Positions 1 to 8,431 of a DNA stretch of 26,079 nucleotides are shown here, piece after piece. Position 1 is the stretch's first letter. The number at the start of each line of letters is the position of its first letter. Source of the stretch: UBA1162 sp049513695 (lineage in GTDB: Bacteria; Chloroflexota; Dehalococcoidia; GIF9; UBA5629); contig JBEKVW010000021.1 of NCBI GenBank assembly GCA_049513695.1, positions 1-26,079 on the forward strand. The letters run 5' to 3'. Below the pieces are notes generated by a model. It saw only the letters and a program-made list of their open reading frames with translations. It searched no databases and was not told where the DNA came from. Both the position numbers and the translations under genes were made by a program.

Positions 1-1
1 A

Positions 2-610
2 AGGCTGATCGGCTTTTGTGCTGTGCAGCCCCTTGATATAAAAGCTGCAATCAGAGAAGTAGAAAGATGCAGCGTCGGCGGGGCAAAAGGCATAGGCGAA
101 TTGCGCCCGGACGTCCAGGGCTTTGACCTGAACCAAAATAAGTCTTTGGATGCATTTGTCGAGGTGATCATCAGGAATAAAATGGTGCTTTCCCTGCATG
201 CTTCGGAGCCGGTAGGACATGAATATCCAGGGAAGGGCAACATTGTACCCGGGCTGCTATATGAATTTATAAAAAGGTACCCGCAGCTTAAGGTAATACT
301 GGCTCACTTCGGAGGTGGATTGCCTTTTTACGAGTTGATGCCGGAAGTCAAGCAGCTTTTACAGAACACATACTATGACACTGCTGCAGCGCCATTTCTC
401 TATAGCCCTGATATTTATAAGGCCCTTGATACCATCATAGGCAGTGAAAAATTATTGTTCGGCAGCGACTGGCCCCTGATTGACCCGGAACGGGTCATCG
501 ACCAGGTAAAGGCCGCAGGTCTGGGAAGAGAGCAGATGAATAATATTCTCTATGGCAACGCCGAGAGGCTTTTTACTCCGAATAATAAGAGCGCGAAGGC
601 TGACAAATGA
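2..610 (+). CDS. Amidohydrolase family protein, 5'-truncated by the window edge
   Basis: The frame is open to the first base of the window, so the gene starts outside it; 202 codons are visible. A GTG at 23 is in frame, but the residues before it (RLIGFCAV) look like normal interior sequence, so I do not take it as the start. The fold is a metal-dependent TIM-barrel hydrolase of the Amidohydrolase_2 type (COG2159). It has LHASEP, then KVILAHFGGGLPFYE (a metal-ligand His on a core strand), then LLFGSDWPLIDP near the C-terminus carrying the conserved catalytic Asp. Family members hydrolyse or decarboxylate small organic acids; the substrate cannot be read from this fragment. The stop overlaps the next gene's start (ATGA), so it is translationally coupled to thpR. 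Confidence 0.85.
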   Translation, partial: RLIGFCAVQPLDIKAAIREVERCSVGGAKGIGELRPDVQGFDLNQNKSLDAFVEVIIRNKMVLSLHASEPVGHEYPGKGNIVPGLLYEFIKRYPQLKVILAHFGGGLPFYELMPEVKQLLQNTYYDTAAAPFLYSPDIYKALDTIIGSEKLLFGSDWPLIDPERVIDQVKAAGLGREQMNNILYGNAERLFTPNNKSAKADK

Positions 611-1197
611 TCGACCGGGAAATTCGCGCTTTTATAGCTATCGAGTTGCCGGCGGAGCTCAGGAAAATGATGAGCGAGTTTCAGGCCGGACTGAAGAGAC
701 CGCAGCAGAGATTTGTTAAGTGGGTTAACCCCGGATCTGTGCATCTTACCCTTAAATTTTTGGGAAATGTTAAATCAAAGCAGCTGGATTCCATCAAAAA
801 GGAGCTGCAGGATATAGCCGGGGGTAGCCGGACTTTTTCCCTTGTGACATCCGGGACCGGATGCTTCCCCAATTTAAAAAGGGCACGTGTGTTCTGGCTG
901 GGATTGGACGGTGATATTGAGCAGTTACTTAAACTGCAGGAGAAAATCGATGGCGCCCTATCACATATGGGTTTTCCACGGGAAAACCGGCCCTTCACTG
1001 CGCATCTGACACTGGCCAGGATTAAGGAGGACTACTCAACGGCGGATAGATTGGAGTTTTCCGAGTTAGTTAAAGACGCCCGTTTCCAACATCCCTTCTC
1101 AATGAAGGTTGAAGCTGTCTCGTTAATGCAAAGCCAGCTTAATCCGGCAGGAGCTGTTTACACCCGGCTTGCAGAGTTCCCATTGACTGGACAGTAA
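607..1197 (+). CDS. thpR: RNA 2',3'-cyclic phosphodiesterase (LigT/ThpR, 2H family)
   Basis: The 196-aa protein has the two HxTx motifs that define the 2H phosphoesterase superfamily: H46-L-T48 (in SVHLTLKFLG) and H133-L-T135 (in PFTAHLTLAR). The N-terminus RAFIAIELP is typical of ThpR/LigT. Characterised members open 2',3'-cyclic phosphates on RNA to 2'-phosphates in the cytoplasm and can ligate tRNA halves in vitro. Length matches the family (about 180-200 aa). The ATG overlaps the preceding stop by 4 bp, so the two genes share a transcript. Identification is secure at family level; the physiological RNA substrate is unknown. Confidence 0.9.
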   Translation: MIDREIRAFIAIELPAELRKMMSEFQAGLKRPQQRFVKWVNPGSVHLTLKFLGNVKSKQLDSIKKELQDIAGGSRTFSLVTSGTGCFPNLKRARVFWLGLDGDIEQLLKLQEKIDGALSHMGFPRENRPFTAHLTLARIKEDYSTADRLEFSELVKDARFQHPFSMKVEAVSLMQSQLNPAGAVYTRLAEFPLTGQ

Positions 1198-1201
1198 ATA
1201 A

Positions 1202-1261
1202 ATTGACTGACCGTCAATATACCCAATATATTTGCCATTGAATTTTGATTAATGCTATACT
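1202..1261 (+). promoter_or_regulatory. Tandem promoters with an overlapping inverted repeat
   Basis: Two sigma-70-like promoters can be read. One has TTGACT (1203-1208), an 18-nt spacer and TATATT (1227-1232). The other has TTGCCA (1232-1237), an 18-nt spacer and TATACT (1256-1261), the latter with a TG one base upstream (extended -10). The upstream -35 lies within an inverted repeat ATTGAC-N5-GTCAAT (1202-1218), which could be an operator. They would drive the zinc-ribbon gene and perhaps comF. Confidence 0.5.
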
Positions 1262-1292
1262 CTAGGCATCCTTGGAGGAGGTGGAAATAATA

Positions 1293-1505
1293 GTGGAAAA
1301 CTATTCCTTTCCAAAGTGTTTAAAATGCAAAACCGGTGATTTGGTTCCGCTGTCCGATTTCGGAAGCCAGGGGGCAGCTATACATTATAAAGCCTGGGTA
1401 TGCACTAATCCTGAATGCGGGTTCAACTTGAAAATCAGGAACGGCGATATATATTTGAATGAGCCTATTTTCAGCGGCGCAAGCCATACGCTGCGTTCTC
1501 ACTAA
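1293..1505 (+). CDS. Small zinc-ribbon protein, function unknown
   Basis: The 70-aa protein has two cysteine pairs, CLKC near the N-terminus and CTNPEC about 30 residues later, separated by a hydrophilic strand region. This is consistent with one zinc ribbon. The GTG at 1293 is chosen because a strong Shine-Dalgarno (GGAGGAGG, 1274-1281) sits at good spacing before it; the in-frame TTG at 1272 lies upstream of that site. It follows a clear promoter pair and precedes comF, which also begins with a zinc finger. I recognise no named family. Its size and single ribbon would suit a nucleic-acid or partner-protein adaptor, but that is inference. Confidence 0.6.
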   Translation: MENYSFPKCLKCKTGDLVPLSDFGSQGAAIHYKAWVCTNPECGFNLKIRNGDIYLNEPIFSGASHTLRSH

Positions 1506-1556
1506 GATATAGTAACAGGCGGTAGAGCATAGCAGATAATAAATGGAGTTAAGGTT

Positions 1557-2273
1557 TTGACCGGATGGTTGAAACAACTCCGCAGTGAAGTCATCGATTT
1601 ATTCTTTCCGCGGGAATGCCTGGGATGCGGTAAAATCGGTGGCTTTATTTGTAATAGTTGCGCTAAAAAATTGCCCAGAATCTATCCGCCGTTATGTCAG
1701 AGATGCGGCAGGCCCGAAACAAGCGGCCGTTACTGTCAGGAGTGCTGGGGAAAACAGAATAATCGCATAGATGCTATACGTTCAGTATTTGTCTTCGAAG
1801 GAACCATCAGGGCAGCAATCCATGAACTTAAGTATCGCAACCTGCGAGCTATATCAGCTATATTGGGTGAATATATGGCGACATACTACAGGGACAACGG
1901 ACTAAAAGGTGATTGTCTTTTACCTGTGCCATTGCATGAAAAACGAATACGTGAACGAGGATATAACCAGTCGGAGTTGCTGGCAAAGGAAATAGCCAAG
2001 CACATCGGTGTGCCGGTTAAGGGCCAGCTGGTTATGCGTGTGAGGAATAATATGCCGCAGGCGCGTACCAGCAGCGCTGAAGAGCGTAGAGTAAATATGG
2101 AGAATGTATTTAGCTGTCAGGGCCTTGAAGTAGCTGGACAGGATATTATCGTCGTCGATGACGTCTGTACATCAGGCAACACGCTTGAAGCGTGCGCCAC
2201 GGTATTAAAGGCGGCCGGAGCAAAAAGCGTTATTGGTTTCACTCTGGCCAGAGAAATATTAAGCAGGAGTTAG
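1557..2273 (+). CDS. comF: ComF family phosphoribosyltransferase-like protein
   Basis: The 238-aa protein has an N-terminal double zinc-finger segment (CLGCGKIGGFICNSC, then CQRCGRP and YCQEC) and a C-terminal type I phosphoribosyltransferase domain. PVPLHEKRIRERGYNQSE is the ComF signature, and DIIVVDDVCTSGNTLEAC is the PRPP-binding loop. ComF is a cytoplasmic protein needed for DNA uptake in naturally competent Gram-positives and interacts with the helicase ComFA, but homologues occur in many non-competent bacteria. No comFA is in view. The TTG start at 1557 is preceded by GGAGTTAAGG. The stop is 2 nt from the hpf ATG, so the two are coupled; the comF-hpf order recalls the Bacillus arrangement, where comF genes lie upstream of the hibernation factor. 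Confidence 0.88.
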   Translation: MTGWLKQLRSEVIDLFFPRECLGCGKIGGFICNSCAKKLPRIYPPLCQRCGRPETSGRYCQECWGKQNNRIDAIRSVFVFEGTIRAAIHELKYRNLRAISAILGEYMATYYRDNGLKGDCLLPVPLHEKRIRERGYNQSELLAKEIAKHIGVPVKGQLVMRVRNNMPQARTSSAEERRVNMENVFSCQGLEVAGQDIIVVDDVCTSGNTLEACATVLKAAGAKSVIGFTLAREILSRS

Positions 2274-2275
2274 TA

Positions 2276-2821
2276 ATGGAAATCCAGGTCACTACTAGAA
2301 ATATGAAGTTGGACACGGAAAACCAGGATTATGCCGAGCAAAAACTGGGAAAGCTGCATAAATATCTTAATACCATCAGCACGATCAAGCTGGAGCTGGT
2401 GGATGAAAGGTCCAAAACGCGGCCGATCTATACTGCTCAGGTAACCATAAATATCAATGGTTTTCTGTTGAGGGGAGAACATAAAGGGGATAGTATTCGT
2501 TCCGCTGTAGATGATGTATTTGAGGTGATGGAGCGGCTGGTTACCAAATACAAAAAAAGATACGAAATAAATAAGGGCAGGGAGCCGGAATCCATCAGAA
2601 GGCTTGATATCGAAGAAGAAAAAAAGGTCGTTGATAAGTCAAGGGTAGCCAAATCGAAAAGCTTTTTAGTCAAACCCATGACCACTTCGCAGGCCATTGA
2701 CCAGATGGAGTTTATCGGCCACGATTTTTTTATATTTTTAAATGCCAAAGATAGTTCCGTGAATGTAGTATACAGGCGCAAAGATGGTAAATATGGGCTA
2801 ATACAGCCACAGTTTTCCTAG
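2276..2821 (+). CDS. hpf: Ribosome hibernation promoting factor, long form
   Basis: The 181-aa protein starts MEIQVTTRNMKLD, typical of the HPF/YfiA beta-alpha-beta-beta-beta-alpha domain (about residues 1-95). A charged linker follows, then a C-terminal domain (about 125-181) with the conserved KPMTTSQAIDQMEFIGHDFF block and a terminal YGLIQP motif. This makes it the long form, whose C-terminal domain dimerises 70S ribosomes into 100S particles during stationary phase. The ATG at 2276 is chosen over an upstream in-frame start at 2192 because it lies just after the comF stop with AGGAG at 2263-2267. Family identity is firm; timing of expression cannot be read here. Confidence 0.93.
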   Translation: MEIQVTTRNMKLDTENQDYAEQKLGKLHKYLNTISTIKLELVDERSKTRPIYTAQVTININGFLLRGEHKGDSIRSAVDDVFEVMERLVTKYKKRYEINKGREPESIRRLDIEEEKKVVDKSRVAKSKSFLVKPMTTSQAIDQMEFIGHDFFIFLNAKDSSVNVVYRRKDGKYGLIQPQFS

Positions 2822-2864
2822 ATCTGGGCAAACGGAATCTTAAGAAAGGCAGGTTGAAAGGACG

Positions 2865-3419
2865 GTGGTAAAGGCTAAAGTTAAGGCAACCTTGCTCCAG
2901 GCAGTCCAGGGTGACATCACCAGGGAAAAGGTAGATGCCATTGTGAATGCTGCCAATTCAAGTTTGATGGGTGGCGGTGGCGTTGATGGGGCAATACACC
3001 GGGCTGGGGGACCTGCCATTGTGGAGGAATGCCGCAAGATTGTTTCCGAACATGGCAGACTGCCTGCCGGCCAGGCTGTAATTACTATAGGCGGAAAACT
3101 GCCTGCTAAATATGTTATTCATACGGTGGGGCCGGTGTGGAGGGGAGGCAACGGCGGTGAGGAGGCCACGCTAGCAAGCTGTTATACGGAATGTTTAAAA
3201 CTGGCCACGGCTAACCGGATCAAGAGCGTCTCATTCCCGGCCATCAGCACCGGGGTTTATGGCTATCCACAGGAACCTGCAGCCCGCACAGCGATAAACA
3301 GCGTCATTAAGTTTTTGAATGCTAACTCCACAACTATAGAGCAGGTGCGTTTCGTTCTTTACGATACGAATGCGTACAATATATATGCTGCCGAATTTGC
3401 TAAAATCAGCAGCGTATAG
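2865..3419 (+). CDS. Macro domain protein (O-acetyl-ADP-ribose deacetylase type)
   Basis: The 184-aa protein is a single macro domain. The ADP-ribose-binding loop NAANSSLMGGGGVDGAIH matches MacroD/YmdB-type enzymes (not the metallophosphoesterase YmdB further along). GDIT at the start, VIHTVGPVW, and the phosphate loop SFPAISTGVYGYP complete the signature. Known relatives hydrolyse O-acetyl-ADP-ribose or remove mono-ADP-ribose from proteins or nucleic acids. The GTG start at 2865 follows AAAGGA. It is 15 nt from the MGMT gene downstream, so the two are probably co-transcribed, which fits a role in repair or reversal of base or protein modification. Substrate is not determinable from sequence alone. 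Confidence 0.92.
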   Translation: MVKAKVKATLLQAVQGDITREKVDAIVNAANSSLMGGGGVDGAIHRAGGPAIVEECRKIVSEHGRLPAGQAVITIGGKLPAKYVIHTVGPVWRGGNGGEEATLASCYTECLKLATANRIKSVSFPAISTGVYGYPQEPAARTAINSVIKFLNANSTTIEQVRFVLYDTNAYNIYAAEFAKISSV

Positions 3420-3434
3420 TTGGAGGACTTAAAT

Positions 3435-3944
3435 ATGTTCTATACCTTAATGCATACGCGTTGGGGTTGGGTAGGGGCACTCTTCACGGAAAAAGGTCTT
3501 AGAAAATTGACGTTTCCTGTTGGAAGTGAGGTGGAAGCGAAAAAATGCCTGAAAATAGACGATAGCTGTACGAGCTATGTAGAAGCGACCAAATTCAGGG
3601 AACTGGAAAAACAATTGGTAAACTATTTCAATGGAAGGCCAACACGATTTGATTGTGGTCTGGATCTAAGCGGGTCAACGCAATTTCAAAGGGATGTATG
3701 GAAAACAGTCGCAGATATCCCTTACGGTCAGATGAAAAGCTATAAATGGGTGGCTGACAAAATGGGCCGTAAAAACGCCTGCAGGGCCGTTGGCCAGGCC
3801 CTGGCCAGGAATCCCGTTCCCATTATCATCCCCTGCCACAGAGTGATCCGTAAGAATGGAACCCCCGGCGGTTTTGCCGGCAAGGCATCCATTATCGATA
3901 CCAAGCTCAAGCTGTTGTCGCTGGAAGGTTGCAAGCTGAATTAG
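3435..3944 (+). CDS. ogt: Methylated-DNA--protein-cysteine methyltransferase (MGMT/Ogt)
   Basis: The 169-aa protein has the complete suicide-methyltransferase signature PIIIPCHRVI, with acceptor Cys at residue 134. The helix-turn-helix QFQRDVWKTVADIPYGQMKSY lies upstream of it and GGFAGKASIIDTKLKLLSLEG follows. It transfers methyl groups from O6-methylguanine (and usually O4-methylthymine) to its own cysteine. The first 60 residues form a divergent N-terminal domain. ATG 3435 is chosen because GGAGG (3422-3426) precedes it; an in-frame TTG at 3420 overlaps that ribosome site. Length is normal. It follows the macro-domain gene closely and precedes the alpha/beta hydrolase gene, which begins 36 nt after its stop. 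Confidence 0.93.
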   Translation: MFYTLMHTRWGWVGALFTEKGLRKLTFPVGSEVEAKKCLKIDDSCTSYVEATKFRELEKQLVNYFNGRPTRFDCGLDLSGSTQFQRDVWKTVADIPYGQMKSYKWVADKMGRKNACRAVGQALARNPVPIIIPCHRVIRKNGTPGGFAGKASIIDTKLKLLSLEGCKLN

Positions 3945-3979
3945 AACTACATCAACACACCGGATCGGGAGGATGTAAA

Positions 3980-4861
3980 TTGATAGAGCACGCTTACTCC
4001 GATGTAAAGGATATTAAACTGCACTACGCATACACCGGCACGGGTGACCTGATGATGTTTCTGCATGGCTTTCCCGAATATTGGGGCATGTGGAAGAAGC
4101 AGCTCGATGAATTCGGCCTCGATCACCTGGCGGTGGCGCCGGATATGCGGGGCTTCAATCTCTCCTCTAAACCCCCGGAGATCGATCAATATAAGCAGCC
4201 GATCCTGGTAGAAGATATACGTCAATTTGCTGAAAACCTGGGTTATAAGAAATTCATCCTGGTGGCCCACGATTGGGGTGGCGCCATTGCTTGGCTTTTT
4301 GCCATGTTTTTCCCTCAATATCTGGAAAAGCTTATTATGATCAATGCTCCTCATCCGGTCACCTTCGAAAGAGAGCTCCGTAATAATCCCGAGCAGCGCA
4401 AGGCCAGCAGCTATATCGTAATGTTCAGGAAACCGGGGATCGAGTCGAAATTATCCGAGAACAATTACTCTCTGCTATTAAATATGGCTTTCGGCGACTT
4501 GATTAAAAGCGGCGTGCTTAGCGCTGAAGATATACAGGGATATATCGATGCCTGGTCACAACCCGGAGCGCTTACCGGGGGTCTAAACTACTACAGGGCA
4601 AGTAATATGAGTATCCTGGAAAACTATGAGGAAGCTATAAAAAAGCCGTCCAGGGCTGAGTCATTGCCTGTAATCAAGGTCCCGACACTGGTCATATGGG
4701 GAGAAAAAGATACCGCCCTGCTGCCCGGCTGTATTGAAGGGTTGGAAAAATATGTAACTTCTTTGACGGTCAAGAGGGTGCCGGATGCTACACACTGGGT
4801 AGTTCGAGAGAAGCCGGCATTGGTAAATCAATTGATCAGGGAATTCATTCAGACACCGTGA
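3980..4861 (+). CDS. Alpha/beta hydrolase, epoxide hydrolase-like
   Basis: The 293-aa protein has an alpha/beta-hydrolase fold with the epoxide-hydrolase/haloalkane-dehalogenase arrangement. The oxyanion motif HGFPE starts at H29, the nucleophile elbow VAHDWGG places Asp (not Ser) at residue 98, the acid Asp is at 244 in GEKDTAL, and the base His is at 272 in DATHWV. An Asp nucleophile with HGFPE indicates epoxide hydrolase rather than esterase; haloalkane dehalogenase and fluoroacetate dehalogenase are the main alternatives. The lid carries LNYYRASN, which could supply a ring-opening Tyr. The TTG at 3980 is preferred because GGGAGGA (3967-3973) stands 6 nt before it; an earlier in-frame start at 3929 would overlap ogt. 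It converges on dnaE. Confidence 0.85.
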   Translation: MIEHAYSDVKDIKLHYAYTGTGDLMMFLHGFPEYWGMWKKQLDEFGLDHLAVAPDMRGFNLSSKPPEIDQYKQPILVEDIRQFAENLGYKKFILVAHDWGGAIAWLFAMFFPQYLEKLIMINAPHPVTFERELRNNPEQRKASSYIVMFRKPGIESKLSENNYSLLLNMAFGDLIKSGVLSAEDIQGYIDAWSQPGALTGGLNYYRASNMSILENYEEAIKKPSRAESLPVIKVPTLVIWGEKDTALLPGCIEGLEKYVTSLTVKRVPDATHWVVREKPALVNQLIREFIQTP

Positions 4862-4886
4862 ATATAACTTTATCTGAAGCCGGCAA

Positions 4887-7800
4887 TCAATAGGCCAGGA
4901 TGGGGTTTAGCTCTTTCATCAGGTCGTTGCAGTAGTCTATTTTAACATCAGGAATTTCCATACGGGTCACCTTGTCCTGATAACTTATAGCCAGTTGCAC
5001 GCTGTCTTTCCCCGGATATCTTTTTAAGACCTCTAAGATACGTTGTAGATACACACGGTCCTGCTCGGTATCGTTACTCTGATTGAGATGTATCACCAGT
5101 TTTTTAGGTGCTATGTAGTGATTGTTGGTCTCGACCTGCGGCTTGGCTGCCTCAGGCTCGTATTTTCTCACCCGGGCGCAGCTGATGCTGACGCGGTCTT
5201 CCCTGACTTTTACGGTCCCCTCTATAATCAATATGTTGCCTTCGACCCAGAGGTCTTGCGTCTGTGTGTACACATTGGACCATACTATTACTTCGATGCT
5301 CCCATTCAAGTCCTCGAAGGTAGCGATAACGAAAATGCTATTATTTTTAGTGGAGGCATGCCTGACCGCCGAAATCATGCCTGCTACGATGACTTTTTCT
5401 CCGGCCATCTCGTTAGTTATCTGGCCGCACAGCACGCTGGCGTGTTCGGCAAGCTTAGAGGCGAGGGTGGACAGCGGATGCTCGGAGAAATATATACCCA
5501 TTAATTCCTTTTCCCAGGCCAGTTTTTCCGGCAGCGACGCATCGATATTATCCAGATCTAGGGCCGGCAGGGGCACCGAGACGCTCTGCCCGAATATGTC
5601 GAACATACTGGACTGGCCGCTCTCCTTCTGTTTCTGTCCCCGCTGCGATAGGGACATGATGCGGTCCACCGCGGACAGAAGCGAGCCACGTTGGCCCAGG
5701 CAATCCAGAGTTCCCACTTTTATCAAACTTTCCATAACCTTTTTATTGACATAACGCAAGTCAACCCGGCTGCAGAAATCCTCGATGGATTTGAATTCGC
5801 CTCCGCGGAAACGCTCAGCGAGCATCGGTTCCAATGCATTGGTACCTACGTTCTTGATTGAAGCAAGGCCGAATCTGATGCCTGCATTTTTACCCTTACC
5901 CTCGACGACGAAGTCCGCGTGGCTGTGGTTTACATCCGGTTTGAGCACCTCGATATTAATACGCCGGCACTCTGCAATGGCAGTCACGATCTTCTCCATC
6001 TTGTCATAGTACGTGTTTAAAAAGGCGGTCATATACTCCACCGGGTAATTGGCCTTGAGGTAAGCTGTTTCGTAGGCTATACGCGCATAGCTGACGGAGT
6101 GAGCTTTGTTAAAAGCATAACCGGCGAAGGGCTCGATTAATCCGAAAATAGCGTTGGCCTCATCTTCGCTATACCCCTTGGTTTTAGCTCCTTCGACGAA
6201 GTTCTGCTTTTCTTTCCTCATGACCTCCGGGTTTTTTTTACCCATAGCCTTGCGTATAATGTCGGCGCGACCCAGGCTATATCCGGCAAATCGTTGAACG
6301 ATAAAAAGCACCTGATCCTGGTAGACTATCACTCCGTAAGTGTCCTCCAGGATGGGCAAAAGGTCGGGGTGTGGATAGTGGACCGATTCCATCCCATGTT
6401 TAGCCCTGATAAACGTTGGGATGTGTTCCATGGGGCCCGGACGATACAGGGCGACCATGGCTGAAATATCCATGAACTTGGTCGGCCGCAGCTCTTTAAT
6501 GTAGCGCCGCATGCCTGGACTTTCCAGTTGGAATACTCCGGTAGTTTCCCCCGAAGCCAGTAGATCGAAAGACTTTTTATCGTCAAGGGGCATGTTCAGG
6601 AAATCTATTTCAATGCCCTGGTTCTCGAATATCACTTTTTTAGCTTCGGCCAATAGCGTGAGATTGGCCAGCCCCAGGAAATCCAATTTGAGCAAGCCCA
6701 GTTTGGCGACATCATCCATTGAGAATTGAGTCATTGTTGCGTTCTGGTCCGCGTCCTTGTTGGCTCTCTGCAGAGGCAGGTATTGGGTTAAAGGGTCCCT
6801 GGAAATTACCACGCCAGCAGCATGGGTGCTGGAGTGTCTTGAGATACCCTCCAGTTTCTTGGCAGTGTCTAAAAGTTTGCGGATAAGCTCATCTGCGGCA
6901 TACATATCCTGGAGCTCTTTAACTTCCAGGAAGGCTTCATCCAGCCGTATATTGGGGCGGGTTGGTATCAGCCTCGCTACCTGATCGACAGTACCGTAGT
7001 TTAGGCCCAACGCCCTGCCCACATCCCTGATGGCGGCCCTGGCGCCGAGGGTCCCGAAGGTAATGATCTGCGCAACATGGTCCGTACCATATTTGTGGTT
7101 GGCATAAGAAATAACTTCATCGCGCCGGTCGTCCTGGAAATCGAGGTCGATATCCGGCATTTCACGGCGTTCGATATTCAGGAAACGCTCGAAAACCAGC
7201 TTGTAGGTAAGGGGATTGATATCCGTTATGCCCAGGCAATAAAGCGCCAGGCTGGCCGCCGCACTGCCGCGGACACCGAAGAATATGCCGTTTTTTCGCA
7301 CGAACGATATAAGGTCGTGGACCACCAGAAAATAATCGGCAAATTGCGTCTTCTCGATAACGTCTAGTTCGTATGCCAGACGCTTCTCCGCTTCGGTATC
7401 TGCATCCGGCAGGCGCTCTTTAAATCCCCTCCAGCAAAGGATGGATAAATACGACTGCGAGGTTTTGCCGGCCGGCAATTCCACCTGTGGGAGGTGGGGC
7501 TTTCCGAACTCTATTTCGACGTCACATAGATCGGCTATTTTTTGTGTATTCTCTATGGCTGCCGGCAGGTCTGCATATTCGTCAGCCATTTCCTTGGGGC
7601 TTTTAAGATAGAAATAGTCGCCGGCCATTTTTAAACGTCTTTCGTCGTTTACCGTCGTATTGGTCCCGATGCAGAGCAGTATGTCCTGGATGTAAGCATC
7701 TTCCTTGTTAACATAATGTACATCGTTGGTGGCCACCAGCGGGATATCCAGCTTACCTGCCAGTTCAAGGAGGCTGACGTTGATCATTTCTATATCCGGG

Positions 7801-8324
7801 ATAGGGTGTTTCTGTATCTCGATATAAAAATGCTGGAAATTATCCTTATACCAGCTTGCGGTCTCCAGTAAAATATCCTGCCGGTTCTGCAGGATAAGTC
7901 GGCCCAGTTCGCCCTGCGCACAGCCGGAGAGCAGAATCAGGCCTTCTTTATATTTGCATAGCAGTTCTTTATCTATCCTGGGCTTGTAATAGAACCCTTC
8001 GGTATTGGCCAGCGTCACCAATTGAATTAGGTTGCTGTAGCCTGTATTATTCATAGCCAGGAGCGTTAGATGAGAATTGGCCTTGTTGGATGGGTCCTTG
8101 GTCCGGTAATTCTGGGCGGCTACATAGACTTCGCACCCAATGATAGGTTTAATGCCGCATTCCCTGGCCGTCTTGTAAAAATCAATGACGCCGTACATAT
8201 TACCGTGATCGGTAATAGCCAGGCTGTGCATACCGAGGTCCTTGGCTTTGTGGATTAAAGGGACAACCCTGCAATACCCGTCAAGTAAACTATACTCAGT
8301 ATGAACATGGAGATGGGTAAACAT
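4887..8324 (-). CDS. dnaE: DNA polymerase III alpha subunit
   Basis: The 1145-aa protein is the replicative polymerase of the C family. An N-terminal PHP domain (about 1-210) is followed by the palm with catalytic aspartates in PDIDLDF (390-396) and D548 in KLDFLGL. The fingers and (HhH)2 region are next, then the OB-fold (KVIVAGMISAVR onward, near residue 985). The C-terminal tau-binding region is short. All nine residues that bind metals in active PHP domains can be seen: H6, H8, D15, H40, E65, H85, C135, D201 and H203. The ATG at 8324 is chosen because AGGTG lies 6 nt upstream; an in-frame GTG at 8333 overlaps that site. Nothing is broken. An upstream extended -10 is visible. Confidence 0.97.
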   Translation of the reverse strand: MFTHLHVHTEYSLLDGYCRVVPLIHKAKDLGMHSLAITDHGNMYGVIDFYKTARECGIKPIIGCEVYVAAQNYRTKDPSNKANSHLTLLAMNNTGYSNLIQLVTLANTEGFYYKPRIDKELLCKYKEGLILLSGCAQGELGRLILQNRQDILLETASWYKDNFQHFYIEIQKHPIPDIEMINVSLLELAGKLDIPLVATNDVHYVNKEDAYIQDILLCIGTNTTVNDERRLKMAGDYFYLKSPKEMADEYADLPAAIENTQKIADLCDVEIEFGKPHLPQVELPAGKTSQSYLSILCWRGFKERLPDADTEAEKRLAYELDVIEKTQFADYFLVVHDLISFVRKNGIFFGVRGSAAASLALYCLGITDINPLTYKLVFERFLNIERREMPDIDLDFQDDRRDEVISYANHKYGTDHVAQIITFGTLGARAAIRDVGRALGLNYGTVDQVARLIPTRPNIRLDEAFLEVKELQDMYAADELIRKLLDTAKKLEGISRHSSTHAAGVVISRDPLTQYLPLQRANKDADQNATMTQFSMDDVAKLGLLKLDFLGLANLTLLAEAKKVIFENQGIEIDFLNMPLDDKKSFDLLASGETTGVFQLESPGMRRYIKELRPTKFMDISAMVALYRPGPMEHIPTFIRAKHGMESVHYPHPDLLPILEDTYGVIVYQDQVLFIVQRFAGYSLGRADIIRKAMGKKNPEVMRKEKQNFVEGAKTKGYSEDEANAIFGLIEPFAGYAFNKAHSVSYARIAYETAYLKANYPVEYMTAFLNTYYDKMEKIVTAIAECRRINIEVLKPDVNHSHADFVVEGKGKNAGIRFGLASIKNVGTNALEPMLAERFRGGEFKSIEDFCSRVDLRYVNKKVMESLIKVGTLDCLGQRGSLLSAVDRIMSLSQRGQKQKESGQSSMFDIFGQSVSVPLPALDLDNIDASLPEKLAWEKELMGIYFSEHPLSTLASKLAEHASVLCGQITNEMAGEKVIVAGMISAVRHASTKNNSIFVIATFEDLNGSIEVIVWSNVYTQTQDLWVEGNILIIEGTVKVREDRVSISCARVRKYEPEAAKPQVETNNHYIAPKKLVIHLNQSNDTEQDRVYLQRILEVLKRYPGKDSVQLAISYQDKVTRMEIPDVKIDYCNDLMKELNPILAY

Positions 8325-8349
8325 ACTTTGCACCTGTGGAACGGTTAAA

Positions 8350-8358
8350 ATTATAACA
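8350..8358 (-). promoter_or_regulatory. Putative extended -10 promoter of dnaE
   Basis: On the minus strand this reads TGT-TATAAT, a consensus -10 with an extended TGn, 25 nt upstream of the dnaE ATG. No good -35 is visible, as is common for extended -10 promoters. Confidence 0.45.
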
Positions 8359-8431
8359 CAAGAGATTTTCGGCGCTCACGCAAATATAGACAGCAAAATA
8401 GCATCTCAGGTCAATACTCGAGGAACAGATA

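Noticed and set aside
1272..1292. TTG at 1272 as start of the small zinc-ribbon gene.
   Set aside because: It lies just before the GGAGGAGG ribosome site, which instead serves the GTG at 1293.
5088..5754. Long plus-strand frames inside the dnaE region.
   Set aside because: They lie wholly within dnaE on the other strand, overlap each other and resemble no family; they are shadows.
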